From positions 310,001 to 374,000 of the forward strand of contig NZ_CP088261.1 in assembly GCF_021117345.1 (NCBI RefSeq): a stretch of DNA of 64,000 nt, in the 5' to 3' direction. Positions within the stretch are counted from its first letter, which is position 1, and each line of letters opens with the position of its first letter. Both the position numbers and the translations under genes were made by a program. The DNA is from Microbacterium sp. cx-55. GTDB lineage: Bacteria; Actinomycetota; Actinomycetes; Actinomycetales; Microbacteriaceae. The notes below the pieces were generated by a model. That model ran no database searches. It had not been told where the DNA came from and worked only from the letters and a program-made list of their open reading frames with translations. Below are positions 24,491 through 32,181 of this stretch, in pieces.

Positions 24491-25872
24491 GACGCGTTCT
24501 GAGCCAGGATCTGGTTGACCCGCGTCTCGGCGTCATCGAGCAGTGCGTCGATGTCGGCGTTCGGATCGGTGAGCACCGCCTGCACCACCGGGTCGAGCGC
24601 GGCGTAGATCTCCTGCGAGGCGACCGCGGGCTCCGGCACGTACTCGAACGCGTCGAGCGAACCGACGTAGGGCGCGAAGTTCTCGACCGGCACGTTGACG
24701 TACTCCGCGATCGCGTCACGGTAGGCCTCGTATGCCTCTTCGCTGAAGATCGGCGCGACCGGAACCCCGACCGGCAGGCCGTCGGCGGCAGACGCTTCGG
24801 CGGTTTCGGCCGCGACCTCGAGGTCGTAGTTCGGCCGCAGCGCACGCCAGTCGATCCACTTGACGGCGGCCTCCTTCTCGGCCTGAGTGGCGGTGGCGCT
24901 CACCATGAGCACGGTCGCGCCGGCGAGTGTGGCGTCGGCACCGCCCTGCGGCATGGGGCCGGCACCGAAGACATCCGGGTCGCCGCCCGCGGCGATATAG
25001 TTCGGGTAGACGTCCGGCGGGGCGGTGACCCACATGCCGACGTTGCCGGCGGTGAACTCGGCGACCAGGTCTTCCTGCTTGCCGAGCACGTTGTCGCCCA
25101 GGGAGTCGTCCTCCCAGCGCATCGCCTTCCACATCTCGAGCACGTCGTGTGCGGAGCCGTCGTTGAACGCGGCCGTCCAGGTTCCGTCGGAGGCCTGCTC
25201 GATCATGCGTCCGCCGAAGCTGTAGTCGTAGCCGGTGAGGTGCCATCCGCCGCTGTTGTTCGTGCTGATCTCACCGAATCCGGTCTTGCCGGTCGTGTCG
25301 GAGATCTTCTTGGCGTACTCCCGCACCTCGTCCCAGGTCTCCGGGGGGCTGTCCGGGTCGAGCCCGGCCTGCTCGAAGAGGTCGCGGTTGTAGACCAGCC
25401 CGAACGCGTAGCTCTTCTCCGGGATGCCGTACACGGCGCCGTCGCTCTCCAGGAACTGCATGACGCGAGGGTTCAGGTCGTCGAAGCTGTCGAGTTCGGA
25501 GGCGACATCGGAGATGTCGGCGACCTGGCCGCGCTCGATGAGCGCGGGTGGTTCGGTGAGCGGCACCCGCAGGAGCGTGGGTGCGCTTCCGCCGGCCAGG
25601 CGCGTCGCGAAGGTCTTCGCGTCCCACGGCACGTCGGATGCCTCGATGGTGATGTGGGGGTTGGCCTCCTCGAAGGCGGCGACCTGCCGCTCGAAGAGCG
25701 CGACGGCCGCCGTGTTCGTGGCCGCCGGCTTGCCCATGATGGTGATGGTGACCGTTCCATCGCCGTCACCGCTCGCTTCGCCTCCGCCTCCGCCGCTGCT
25801 GCAGGCGGCAGTGCCTGCGAGCACGGGGACGAGGACGAGTGCCGCGAGGGCGCATCGGGTGCGCTGATGCAT
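24487..25872 (-). CDS. Sugar-binding lipoprotein of ABC importer
   Basis: A 461-residue extracellular solute-binding protein, family 1. The signal peptide ends in a lipobox (LAGTAAC, Cys24), followed by a Gly/Ser linker and the binding lobe starting TVTITIMGK. VYGIPEKSYAFGLVYNRDLFEQAGL (about 150-175, written here in part) is the standard hinge strand of sugar-binding proteins. The protein is membrane-anchored outside the cell and delivers oligosaccharides to the two permeases. It is the first gene of the operon that continues to the lyase at 14919. A promoter with -10 at 25972-25977 and a 12-bp element at 25996 lies about 100 bp upstream. Confidence 0.92.
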   Translation of the reverse strand: MHQRTRCALAALVLVPVLAGTAACSSGGGGGEASGDGDGTVTITIMGKPAATNTAAVALFERQVAAFEEANPHITIEASDVPWDAKTFATRLAGGSAPTLLRVPLTEPPALIERGQVADISDVASELDSFDDLNPRVMQFLESDGAVYGIPEKSYAFGLVYNRDLFEQAGLDPDSPPETWDEVREYAKKISDTTGKTGFGEISTNNSGGWHLTGYDYSFGGRMIEQASDGTWTAAFNDGSAHDVLEMWKAMRWEDDSLGDNVLGKQEDLVAEFTAGNVGMWVTAPPDVYPNYIAAGGDPDVFGAGPMPQGGADATLAGATVLMVSATATQAEKEAAVKWIDWRALRPNYDLEVAAETAEASAADGLPVGVPVAPIFSEEAYEAYRDAIAEYVNVPVENFAPYVGSLDAFEYVPEPAVASQEIYAALDPVVQAVLTDPNADIDALLDDAETRVNQILAQNAS

Positions 25873-25971
25873 GATTCCTCCGTTCGGTTGCGACCGCGGA
25901 TGGCGGTCGCGGGGGTGGCCGACGGATGCGGGAATCGGAAACCCGCGGTCACTCCGTCGTGCGCTGCGCCC

Positions 25972-26007
25972 AGTATGCGGACGCCTTGCACAAAACACAA
26001 GCAAATG
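25972..26007 (-). promoter_or_regulatory. Promoter and putative operator of the importer-hydrolase operon
   Basis: Read on the minus strand: element CATTTGCTTGTG (25996-26007) overlapping a -35 TTGTGT, a 17-bp spacer, then -10 CATACT (25972-25977). The GH9 promoter has the same architecture with CGTTTACTTGCG. A related GTAAACAAA occurs at 26039-26047 on the side facing the dehydrogenase gene. Confidence 0.5.
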
Positions 26008-26073
26008 GATCAGAAGAGAAATTGTGACTTTAAAACTTGTAAACAAATACCGATGTGTGGTTCGCTCATCGGC

Positions 26074-27114
26074 ATGGCCGAATCCGTCACCGAAGACACC
26101 GCCGCCCACCGGCCGTCGGCGATGCTGCTCATGGGAGCGCGCGCTTTCGACGATCTCTTCGACGACGCTCGGCTGCGACGACTCCACAAACTCGTGCGCG
26201 TCGATGACCCGGTTCGCCTGGACTCCCTCGACGGCCTCGCCGCGCGTCGGCGGCTGGCCGATGTCGACTACCTGCTCACCGGATGGGGTGGGCCGGTGCT
26301 CGGGGCGGACGTCCTGGCGGCGGCGCCGAAGCTCCGCGGGGTGATCCACACCGGCGGTTCGGTGAAGCACCTTCTCGCTCCGGCGTTCTGGGGTTCCGGG
26401 GTCGTGGTCACGAGCGCCGCAGACGCGAATGCCATCCCGGTGGCCGAGTTCACGCTCGCCACGATCCTGCTCGAGGCCAAGCGGGTTCCCGCCTACATCG
26501 ACGGATATGCGCGTTCGAGGGAGGTCGGCGGCGCGTGGCGAGACGCCATCCCGCCGGCCGTCACGTTCGGGGGAACGGTGGGAATCATCGGTCTGTCGCG
26601 GGTTGGGCGGCGGGTCGCCGAGCTTCTCCGCCCCTTCGGGATGAGGGTTCTGGCGGCCGATCCCCATGCGGATGCGGCGGCCGCCGCATCCGTCGGCGCA
26701 CGGTTGATGGGGCTCGACGATCTTCTGCGCGAGAGCGATGTCGTGACGATCCATGCCCCCGAACTGCCCGAGACGCGTCACCTGCTCGACGCGCGACGGC
26801 TCGGGATGCTGCGGCCCCACGCCGTGCTCATCAACACGGCGCGCGGCTCGCTCATCGACACCGCGGCCCTGATCGCCCGGTGCCGAGCGGGGATGCTGCG
26901 CGCGGTGCTGGATGTCACCGATCCCGAGCCGCTTCCGGCCGACTCCCCGCTCTTCGACACCCGCGGGATCGTGCTCAGCCCGCACGTCGCCGGTGCGATG
27001 CACGCCGAGACGATGCGTCTGGCGGATTCGGCGCTTGACGACCTCGCATCCCTCGTGCAGGGCGTGCCCGCCCGGCACCGGGTGGACGGTGCGTCGCTCG
27101 GCATCATCGCCTGA
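26074..27114 (+). CDS. D-2-hydroxyacid dehydrogenase family protein
   Basis: A NAD(P)-dependent dehydrogenase of about 346 residues. The nucleotide-binding glycine motif is GTVGIIGLSRVGRRVAELL (about 167-185). The catalytic Arg is in INTARGSLID (about 254), the Glu in DVTDPEPLP and the His in LSPHVAGAM (about 310). The family reduces hydroxypyruvate, glyoxylate or other 2-keto acids. Its place in the polysaccharide locus suggests work on a keto acid from sugar-acid breakdown. It is divergent from the importer operon. The start is uncertain: ATG 26053 or ATG 26074, neither with a good ribosome site, so a leaderless message is possible. Confidence 0.85.
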   Translation: MAESVTEDTAAHRPSAMLLMGARAFDDLFDDARLRRLHKLVRVDDPVRLDSLDGLAARRRLADVDYLLTGWGGPVLGADVLAAAPKLRGVIHTGGSVKHLLAPAFWGSGVVVTSAADANAIPVAEFTLATILLEAKRVPAYIDGYARSREVGGAWRDAIPPAVTFGGTVGIIGLSRVGRRVAELLRPFGMRVLAADPHADAAAAASVGARLMGLDDLLRESDVVTIHAPELPETRHLLDARRLGMLRPHAVLINTARGSLIDTAALIARCRAGMLRAVLDVTDPEPLPADSPLFDTRGIVLSPHVAGAMHAETMRLADSALDDLASLVQGVPARHRVDGASLGIIA

Positions 27115-27123
27115 GAAGGGAAC

Positions 27124-27161
27124 GCGCGGGGGCGAGCCGCCGAAGCGGCCCGCCCCCGCGC
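27124..27161. terminator. Bidirectional terminator
   Basis: GCGCGGGGGCGAGCCGC (27124-27140) pairs with GCGGCCCGCCCCCGCGC (27145-27161) with one mismatch and a 4-nt loop. It lies between the convergent dehydrogenase and GH9 genes. Confidence 0.85.
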
Positions 27162-27167
27162 GCGCGG

Positions 27168-30023
27168 TCATCCGACCACGACCCCGGTGACGAGGGGCGT
27201 GGTGACCACACCCGACGTGGTGTCGGTCGTTCGCACGTCGTAACTGTGCACGCCCTTCACCCAGCGGCGCGTGACGGCGTACACGGCGCCGTCGGTCACG
27301 TCGGTGTCGGCGGGATCGACCGCGCTCATGCGGTGGATCACCCCGTCGAGCACCAATTCGACCGCATGCGGCGCCTCACCGTCGGGGTCTGTGTAGGTCG
27401 CCTGCACAGTGACATCGGTGCCGGTCGTCAGCGTGCCCGACGTGTGGGAGACACCCGACAGGGTGGGGGCGGTGCCGCTCGGCTGGTTGGTGAAGCTGAC
27501 CTCGTCGACGAACAGCTCGCCGTCCGTGTCGGCGGTCTGCTGCAGCCAGAACACCAGTTTCGCCTGGGAGGGATCCAGCCCGGGGAACGCGTCGAGGTCG
27601 AACGAGTAGGTCGTCCAGCCCGTCGCGATCGGAATGGGCGTCGTGCCCGTCACCCGATGGTTCGAGTCCGCGTCGGACACTTCGATCCGCAGCCTCAGGT
27701 TGGGGGAGGGGGAGCGCATCGTCACCGTCAGGTAGCGGTACCCGGCGGCATCCATGGAATGGTGCCAGGGCTGGAACTTGGCCTGCGACATCGCCGAGGC
27801 CGGATTCTGGAACAGCCGTGCGGCCGTCCGCCCATCGACCGTGGTATTGCTCGCCGTCCCGACACCGGCGTGGTTGTTGTACCAGTTGACCCAGGTGTAG
27901 CCCTGCATCCCGAAGACGCCGTCCCGCCCGAATCCGTCGTACAACAGCGGGCTCTCCGGGTTCGGCAGCGGGGGCGCCACGGTGTAATGCGTCGACGAGT
28001 ACGAGTTCGCGCCGCTGGCCTGGGTGCCCCGCACGTCGACCCTCGTCGTGGTGAAGGGGGCGAGCGCGTCCACGTTGACGGTGCCGGTGGAGACGCCACC
28101 CGCCGCGGTCATGGGCGTCCAGTTCGGGCCGAGGGCGTGCTGGGTGAGCGATGATCCGCTCTGCGCGAAGACGGTGACGTCTCCGGTCACGGCGTCGCCG
28201 ATCTGCGGCGAGGTGACGTTCAGGGCCGTCGGCGGGGTACCTGCAGACCACGCGGCGTCGCCGATCGCGGTCATCCCGAACAGGGTCGAGAACAATCCGC
28301 TCTGGATGCTGACGCTGTACTCGTTGTACCGCCACTGCTGGCCGCTGTCCTGCCACACCGGGCGATCGGCGTACCAGGGGCTCGCGCTCCGCACATCGAG
28401 CGGGTCCTTGGCGTTGGGCCCGCTGACGAGCGCCCCGGGAAGCACGACGCCGGTTCCGCTCTGGCTCTGCGCTTCTTCGTCGAGGCGGGTGTGCAGGTAC
28501 TTCACCGAGTTCTCACCCACGCCCGAAACCCAGCTCGTGCCCCAGGGGTTGTTTCCGAAGACCCAGTAGAGACCCCGTTGGACGGCTTTCAGCGCGCGCT
28601 GGTCGCCGAACAGCTCGTAGTAGCGCATCGCGTCGGCCACGTAGCCGATGTGCGGTTCGTTGACGCCGAAGTTCTTGAACTGGTTGACGACCCCGTACGG
28701 GGTGTCGTCGGTCGTGGACAGGAAGTAGTCCAGTTGCTTCTTCAGGTAGCGCTGGATGGCGGTCTTTCCCGTTGCGGTCGCCGCGGGATAGAGCTCGGCC
28801 ATCGACAGCGGCCCCATGTCCCAGTAGTTCGTGCTCGACAGGATCGAGTACTCGGTCGCCGCGATGGTCGTCTCCGCCGAGGCGCGATAGGCGGTGTCGC
28901 CGGTGAGCAGGTGCAGCTGGACCTCCGCGAACAGGAGCGAGTTGGCGATCCCGCCGCGCGTCGTGGAGTAGCCGCCGATCGGATCGGATCGGTGCGAATC
29001 GGCGTACTGGTAGAACGCGACCGCTCCCTCTTCCGCCTCCGCCGCGAAGGTCTGCCACTCGGCGACGTCGGCTGTGGGCACTTTTCCGTCGGCGATGGCC
29101 TTCTCGATCGCGCGTGCCGTCGCCGCGAGCGAGCCCGCGGCCTTCGCGGATCCGCCGACGCCATAGCCGGAGATGCGCCGATCATCGGCCGTTCCGACGA
29201 TGCCGTCGGTGTGCGCATCCGGATGCTGGAAACCGCCGCTGCCCTTGATGTCCCAGAACGCGCCGTCGAAGGCGTCTCGCATCCGCAGCAGGTATTCGCT
29301 CCCGAACCGGGCTTCGTCGACGAGGTCGGGGACGCCGTTGTCGTCGTTGTCGAAGGCCACTTCGGCGGTGTCGCCGTATCGGAGGTAGGTGATGGCGATG
29401 TTGCCGCCCACCCACTGGTTGCCGCCGTAGATCCCGTAATCGCCGGCGTCGTACCATCCGCCGGTCAGGTCGTAGTGGATCGTGCCGTCGGCGGATGCGG
29501 CGTCGTCGAGGTGGCCCGGCCCGTGGAAGATCTTCTCGGACGGGGCGATGCTGCTGTATCCCGCGGGGTAGGCGTCGGCCGTTGCGACACCGGAGCGCTG
29601 CAGGCGGTAGAACGCCGTCATCTCGTCGAGATAACCGGCCCACACGTTCTCGGTCACGGAAAACCGGGGCGAGAGCACGCCGCTCACCTCGAGGGCGTAG
29701 TCGTCGCCGACCGCGGTCAGCGTGGTGAAGTCGACCACGTAGACGCGATCGCCCCACACCGTGCCGCGGTCGAGCAGGGTGCAGCTCGGCACCACGACAG
29801 TGGACCCCTGCAGGATGCGGCACGTCGTCGACCCGGGAAGAGCGCCGTCGGTGATGACCGAGCCGACCTTGTGCCCGGATGCGTCGTACCCGGCCTGACT
29901 GATGGCCACCCGTTCGACGGTGGCGGCTGCGGCCGGGGGCGCGGCTATCACCGCCCCGCCGACGGCGACCGCGGTCGCGATGGCTGCTCCTCGCCAGATG
30001 GATGTCACTCGTCGTCGAGCCAT
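27168..30023 (-). CDS. Secreted GH9 endo-glucanase-type enzyme (probable endoxanthanase)
   Basis: A 951-residue exported multidomain protein. The signal peptide covers about 1-34. The N-terminal Ig-like domain of GH9 (about 36-125) begins VERVAISQAGYDASGHKVG. The GH9 catalytic (alpha/alpha)6 domain (about 130-590) contains GGWYDAGDYG (about 188-197, catalytic base Asp), WVFGNNPWGTSWVSG (about 495) and the acid Glu in WRYNEYSVSIQSG (about 568). Three C-terminal modules follow: a domain from about 605, a carbohydrate-binding-like sandwich from LLYDGFGRDGVFG (about 695) and a final Ig-like domain. Plain cellulases are the family default, but the PL8/GH38 context and the known use of GH9 for xanthan backbone cleavage in Microbacterium make xanthan the more likely target. 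Confidence 0.85.
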   Translation of the reverse strand: MARRRVTSIWRGAAIATAVAVGGAVIAAPPAAAATVERVAISQAGYDASGHKVGSVITDGALPGSTTCRILQGSTVVVPSCTLLDRGTVWGDRVYVVDFTTLTAVGDDYALEVSGVLSPRFSVTENVWAGYLDEMTAFYRLQRSGVATADAYPAGYSSIAPSEKIFHGPGHLDDAASADGTIHYDLTGGWYDAGDYGIYGGNQWVGGNIAITYLRYGDTAEVAFDNDDNGVPDLVDEARFGSEYLLRMRDAFDGAFWDIKGSGGFQHPDAHTDGIVGTADDRRISGYGVGGSAKAAGSLAATARAIEKAIADGKVPTADVAEWQTFAAEAEEGAVAFYQYADSHRSDPIGGYSTTRGGIANSLLFAEVQLHLLTGDTAYRASAETTIAATEYSILSSTNYWDMGPLSMAELYPAATATGKTAIQRYLKKQLDYFLSTTDDTPYGVVNQFKNFGVNEPHIGYVADAMRYYELFGDQRALKAVQRGLYWVFGNNPWGTSWVSGVGENSVKYLHTRLDEEAQSQSGTGVVLPGALVSGPNAKDPLDVRSASPWYADRPVWQDSGQQWRYNEYSVSIQSGLFSTLFGMTAIGDAAWSAGTPPTALNVTSPQIGDAVTGDVTVFAQSGSSLTQHALGPNWTPMTAAGGVSTGTVNVDALAPFTTTRVDVRGTQASGANSYSSTHYTVAPPLPNPESPLLYDGFGRDGVFGMQGYTWVNWYNNHAGVGTASNTTVDGRTAARLFQNPASAMSQAKFQPWHHSMDAAGYRYLTVTMRSPSPNLRLRIEVSDADSNHRVTGTTPIPIATGWTTYSFDLDAFPGLDPSQAKLVFWLQQTADTDGELFVDEVSFTNQPSGTAPTLSGVSHTSGTLTTGTDVTVQATYTDPDGEAPHAVELVLDGVIHRMSAVDPADTDVTDGAVYAVTRRWVKGVHSYDVRTTDTTSGVVTTPLVTGVVVG

Positions 30024-30071
30024 GGCTCCTCCTCAGGGGATGTCGCGGCGTCATCGCCGGCGACGCGAGCC

Positions 30072-30108
30072 AGTATCGACGTCAATGTCACAGATCCGCA
30101 AGTAAACG
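30072..30108 (-). promoter_or_regulatory. GH9 promoter and putative operator
   Basis: On the minus strand: CGTTTACTTGCG (30097-30108) overlapping a -35 TTGCGG, an 18-bp spacer, then -10 GATACT (30072-30077), about 50 bp before the GH9 start. It matches the importer-operon promoter at 25972-26007 in 9 of 12 operator positions. It lies between the GH9 gene and the divergent DeoR/LacI-type regulator gene. Confidence 0.5.
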
Positions 30109-30208
30109 AACGAAACCGCAATACACATCTCATTTTCGAGTCCTGATGATCAGGAACGAGCGTCGACGTTAGGCTGAGGGTCGTAGTCCGCTGTGGAGGG
30201 AGACCGCG

Positions 30209-31279
30209 ATGCTCGCTGCCGAACGTCGCGCGCGCATTCTGAGTCGCGCGCAGCAAGACGGAGCCGTGCGCATCACTGCGCTCGTCGACGACCTCGGCGT
30301 CTCGCACGTCACGATCCGGCGCGATCTCGATTCGCTCGTCGCCGACCAGATCCTGGAGAAGGTGCGCGGCGGGGCCATGCTGCGCGCCGATCGGCCCCTT
30401 CCCGGCCAGTCGTCGACGCTGCCGTTCACGGGAGCGATCGGTGTCGTGATGCCGACCTCGTACTACTACCGCTACGTGGTGGAGGGGATCGACGATGTTC
30501 TCGCCAGCGGCGGCGAAATGAAGCTCGTGATCTCCGAGTACGACCTCGAGGAGGAGTACCGCCTGATCGACGAGTTGGTCGCGAGCGGCGTCGCGGGTCT
30601 CCTGTGGGTGCCGACCGTGTCCGAGCGGGTGGCGCCGCCGGGATTCCTCGACATGCTCGCCCGGCTTCCGGTTCCCGTGGTCTTCGTCGAGCGGGAGACG
30701 CCGGGAGGCGGCCTCGGTTCTGCTCCGTCGGTGCGTTCGGCGCACGAACGCGGTGTCTTCGCCGCCCTCCAACATCTGGCGAATCTCGGACACCGACGTC
30801 TCCTCATGGTGAGTCGCGGCAGTTCGCAGAGCTCCGAGTTTGCGCGAAGCGGGTGGCGGGACGCGCTCGAGCGGCTCGGTCTGGACCCTGGCAGCAGCAT
30901 CCTCGGCCCTGATGAGCTCGGCGCCGGGCCGCGCTGGGACCGTGGCGCGGCGGATGTCGTCCTCGACGCGGTCGAGCGGACGGGGGCGACGGCCCTGTTC
31001 TGCCACGGCGATGAGAACTCGCTGTTCGGGCTGCTGCAGAACGCGCGCTCGCGGGGGCTCGCGGTGCCCGAGAAGCTGTCGATCGTCGCTTACGACGACG
31101 ATGTCTCGGCGCACGCCGACCCGCCGATCTCGGCGGTCGCGCCCGACCGGCGGCGGGTGGGCGCCCTCGCGACGCGCATGCTGCTGGACCTCATTCGAGA
31201 GCCGAGCGCGGAGCCTCCGCTTCATCTGCATGTCGAGCCTCGCCTGGTTCTGCGGGCATCGACGGCGCCGCCCGCATGA
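30209..31279 (+). CDS. DeoR-type HTH / LacI-type sensor hybrid regulator
   Basis: A 356-residue transcription factor. Residues about 1-60 are a DeoR-family winged helix (AAERRARILSRAQQDG, then ITALVDDLGVSHVTIRRDLD, then KVRGGAML). The rest is not the DeoR sugar-phosphate domain but a LacI/PBP1 sensor domain (GVVMPTSYYYRYVVEGIDDV, later FVERETPGGG, HGDENSLFGLLQ, and the terminal VAPDRRRVGALATRMLLDLI). It should respond to a sugar ligand. It is divergent from the GH9 gene and overlaps the ThuA-like gene by 4 bp, so it is the best candidate regulator of the GH9 and importer promoters. Confidence 0.88.
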   Translation: MLAAERRARILSRAQQDGAVRITALVDDLGVSHVTIRRDLDSLVADQILEKVRGGAMLRADRPLPGQSSTLPFTGAIGVVMPTSYYYRYVVEGIDDVLASGGEMKLVISEYDLEEEYRLIDELVASGVAGLLWVPTVSERVAPPGFLDMLARLPVPVVFVERETPGGGLGSAPSVRSAHERGVFAALQHLANLGHRRLLMVSRGSSQSSEFARSGWRDALERLGLDPGSSILGPDELGAGPRWDRGAADVVLDAVERTGATALFCHGDENSLFGLLQNARSRGLAVPEKLSIVAYDDDVSAHADPPISAVAPDRRRVGALATRMLLDLIREPSAEPPLHLHVEPRLVLRASTAPPA

Positions 31280-31914
31280 CGCGTGCGGTCGTCTTCTCGG
31301 GGGGCGGCGACTACGTCGACCCCTGGCATCCGTTCGCCGAGACGAGCGCGATTGTGGCCGATGTGCTGCGGGCGGACGGGTTCGACGTCGACATCGTCGA
31401 CCGGGTCGACGCGCTCGCACGGGTGCTGCCGGATGCGGATCTGCTCGTCGTGAACGCCGGTGGCGGCCCGGAGCCGCATCCGCTCGATCCGCTCCTGGCC
31501 TCCGCCCTCGACGGGCTGCGGGGCGGACTGCTCGTGCTGCACGTGGCGGCCACGCTCCTGCCCGAAGACGACGGCTGGGAGGCGCGGCTCGGCGGTCGGT
31601 GGGTGCGCGGCACCACGATGCATCCGGAGCGCGGCCCGATGGAGCTCCGCGCCGTCGTCGCCGATCCGCTGACGGAGGGCATCGATCCGCTGCGCACGAG
31701 CGACGAGGCCTACTCGTGGCTGCGGGTGGGCGACGGGGTGCGCGTGCTGTACGTGCAGGAACACGGCGGGGAGCCGCATCCGGTCGTCTGGACGATCGAC
31801 CGCGACGGAGTGCGGGCGGCCTACGACGCGCTCGGGCACGACGCGGAGGCGTACGACGCGCCCGCCGTGCGCGAGTTGCTGCGCCGGCTCGCCCGCTGGG
31901 CCGCCGTGCGCTGA
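31276..31914 (+). CDS. ThuA-like (glutamine amidotransferase-fold) protein
   Basis: A 212-residue ThuA-domain protein. It shows AVVFSGGGDYVDPWHPFAETSA at the N-terminus, DLLVVNAGGG in the middle strand and GLRGGLLVLHVAATLLPEDD after it, followed by WVRGTTMHP. ThuA proteins were named for trehalose utilisation, where they act with a Gfo/Idh oxidoreductase (ThuB) on 3-keto sugars. Their exact reaction is unsettled. Here it follows the hybrid regulator with a 4-bp overlap, and a Gfo/Idh gene lies 270 bp downstream, repeating that partnership. Confidence 0.82.
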   Translation: MTRAVVFSGGGDYVDPWHPFAETSAIVADVLRADGFDVDIVDRVDALARVLPDADLLVVNAGGGPEPHPLDPLLASALDGLRGGLLVLHVAATLLPEDDGWEARLGGRWVRGTTMHPERGPMELRAVVADPLTEGIDPLRTSDEAYSWLRVGDGVRVLYVQEHGGEPHPVVWTIDRDGVRAAYDALGHDAEAYDAPAVRELLRRLARWAAVR

Positions 31915-32011
31915 GGCAGGCGCACGCGCCGCGGCGGCCACGGCGGCGGAAGGGTGCGTCGTCACGTCGTTGTGCCTTTCCGAAGCGAGCGCGAGTCGAC
32001 GATGATCCGCG

Positions 32012-32045
32012 CATCTGGATGATAATACGCATTATCATCCAGATG
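32012..32045. promoter_or_regulatory. 34-bp near-perfect palindrome
   Basis: CATCTGGATGATAAT (32012-32026) and ATTATCATCCAGATG (32031-32045) are exact inverted copies around ACGC. Each arm ends in the smaller palindrome CATC-NN-GATG. The centre is AT-rich and includes GATAAT on both strands, usable as a -10 box. There is no T-tract and the GC content is low for a terminator here, so an operator in the oxidoreductase operon promoter is more likely. Confidence 0.6.
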
Positions 32046-32117
32046 ACACGAGCCTACGCCGAACGACCCTGTTCTCGCCACCGGAGATTTTCTTCACGAG
32101 CGCGACCTCACGGTGGC

Positions 32118-32156
32118 GGAAAGCGCATTCCCGTGCCAGGGTGGAAAGCGCTTACC
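32118..32156 (+). promoter_or_regulatory. Two LacI-family operator boxes
   Basis: GGAAAGCGCATTCC (32118-32131) and GGAAAGCGCTTACC (32143-32156, with the perfect core AAGCGCTT) have centres 25 bp apart and end 25 bp before the start codon at 32182. The central CG palindrome is typical for LacI/CcpA-like regulators. The LacI-type protein encoded at 35470 in the same operon is the natural ligand. Confidence 0.65.
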
Positions 32157-32181
32157 CGCCCTGATCTCCGAAGGAAACGCC

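Noticed and set aside
22611..24845. One long minus-strand frame covering the permease and part of its upstream neighbours
   Set aside because: Only the 3' part (22611-23534) is the permease. The upstream part overlaps real genes in another frame and has shadow composition.
32012..32045. Terminator for the ThuA-like gene
   Set aside because: The arms are AT-rich, there is no T-tract, and the site is about 100 bp past the stop. Terminators elsewhere in this window are GC-rich and close to stop codons.
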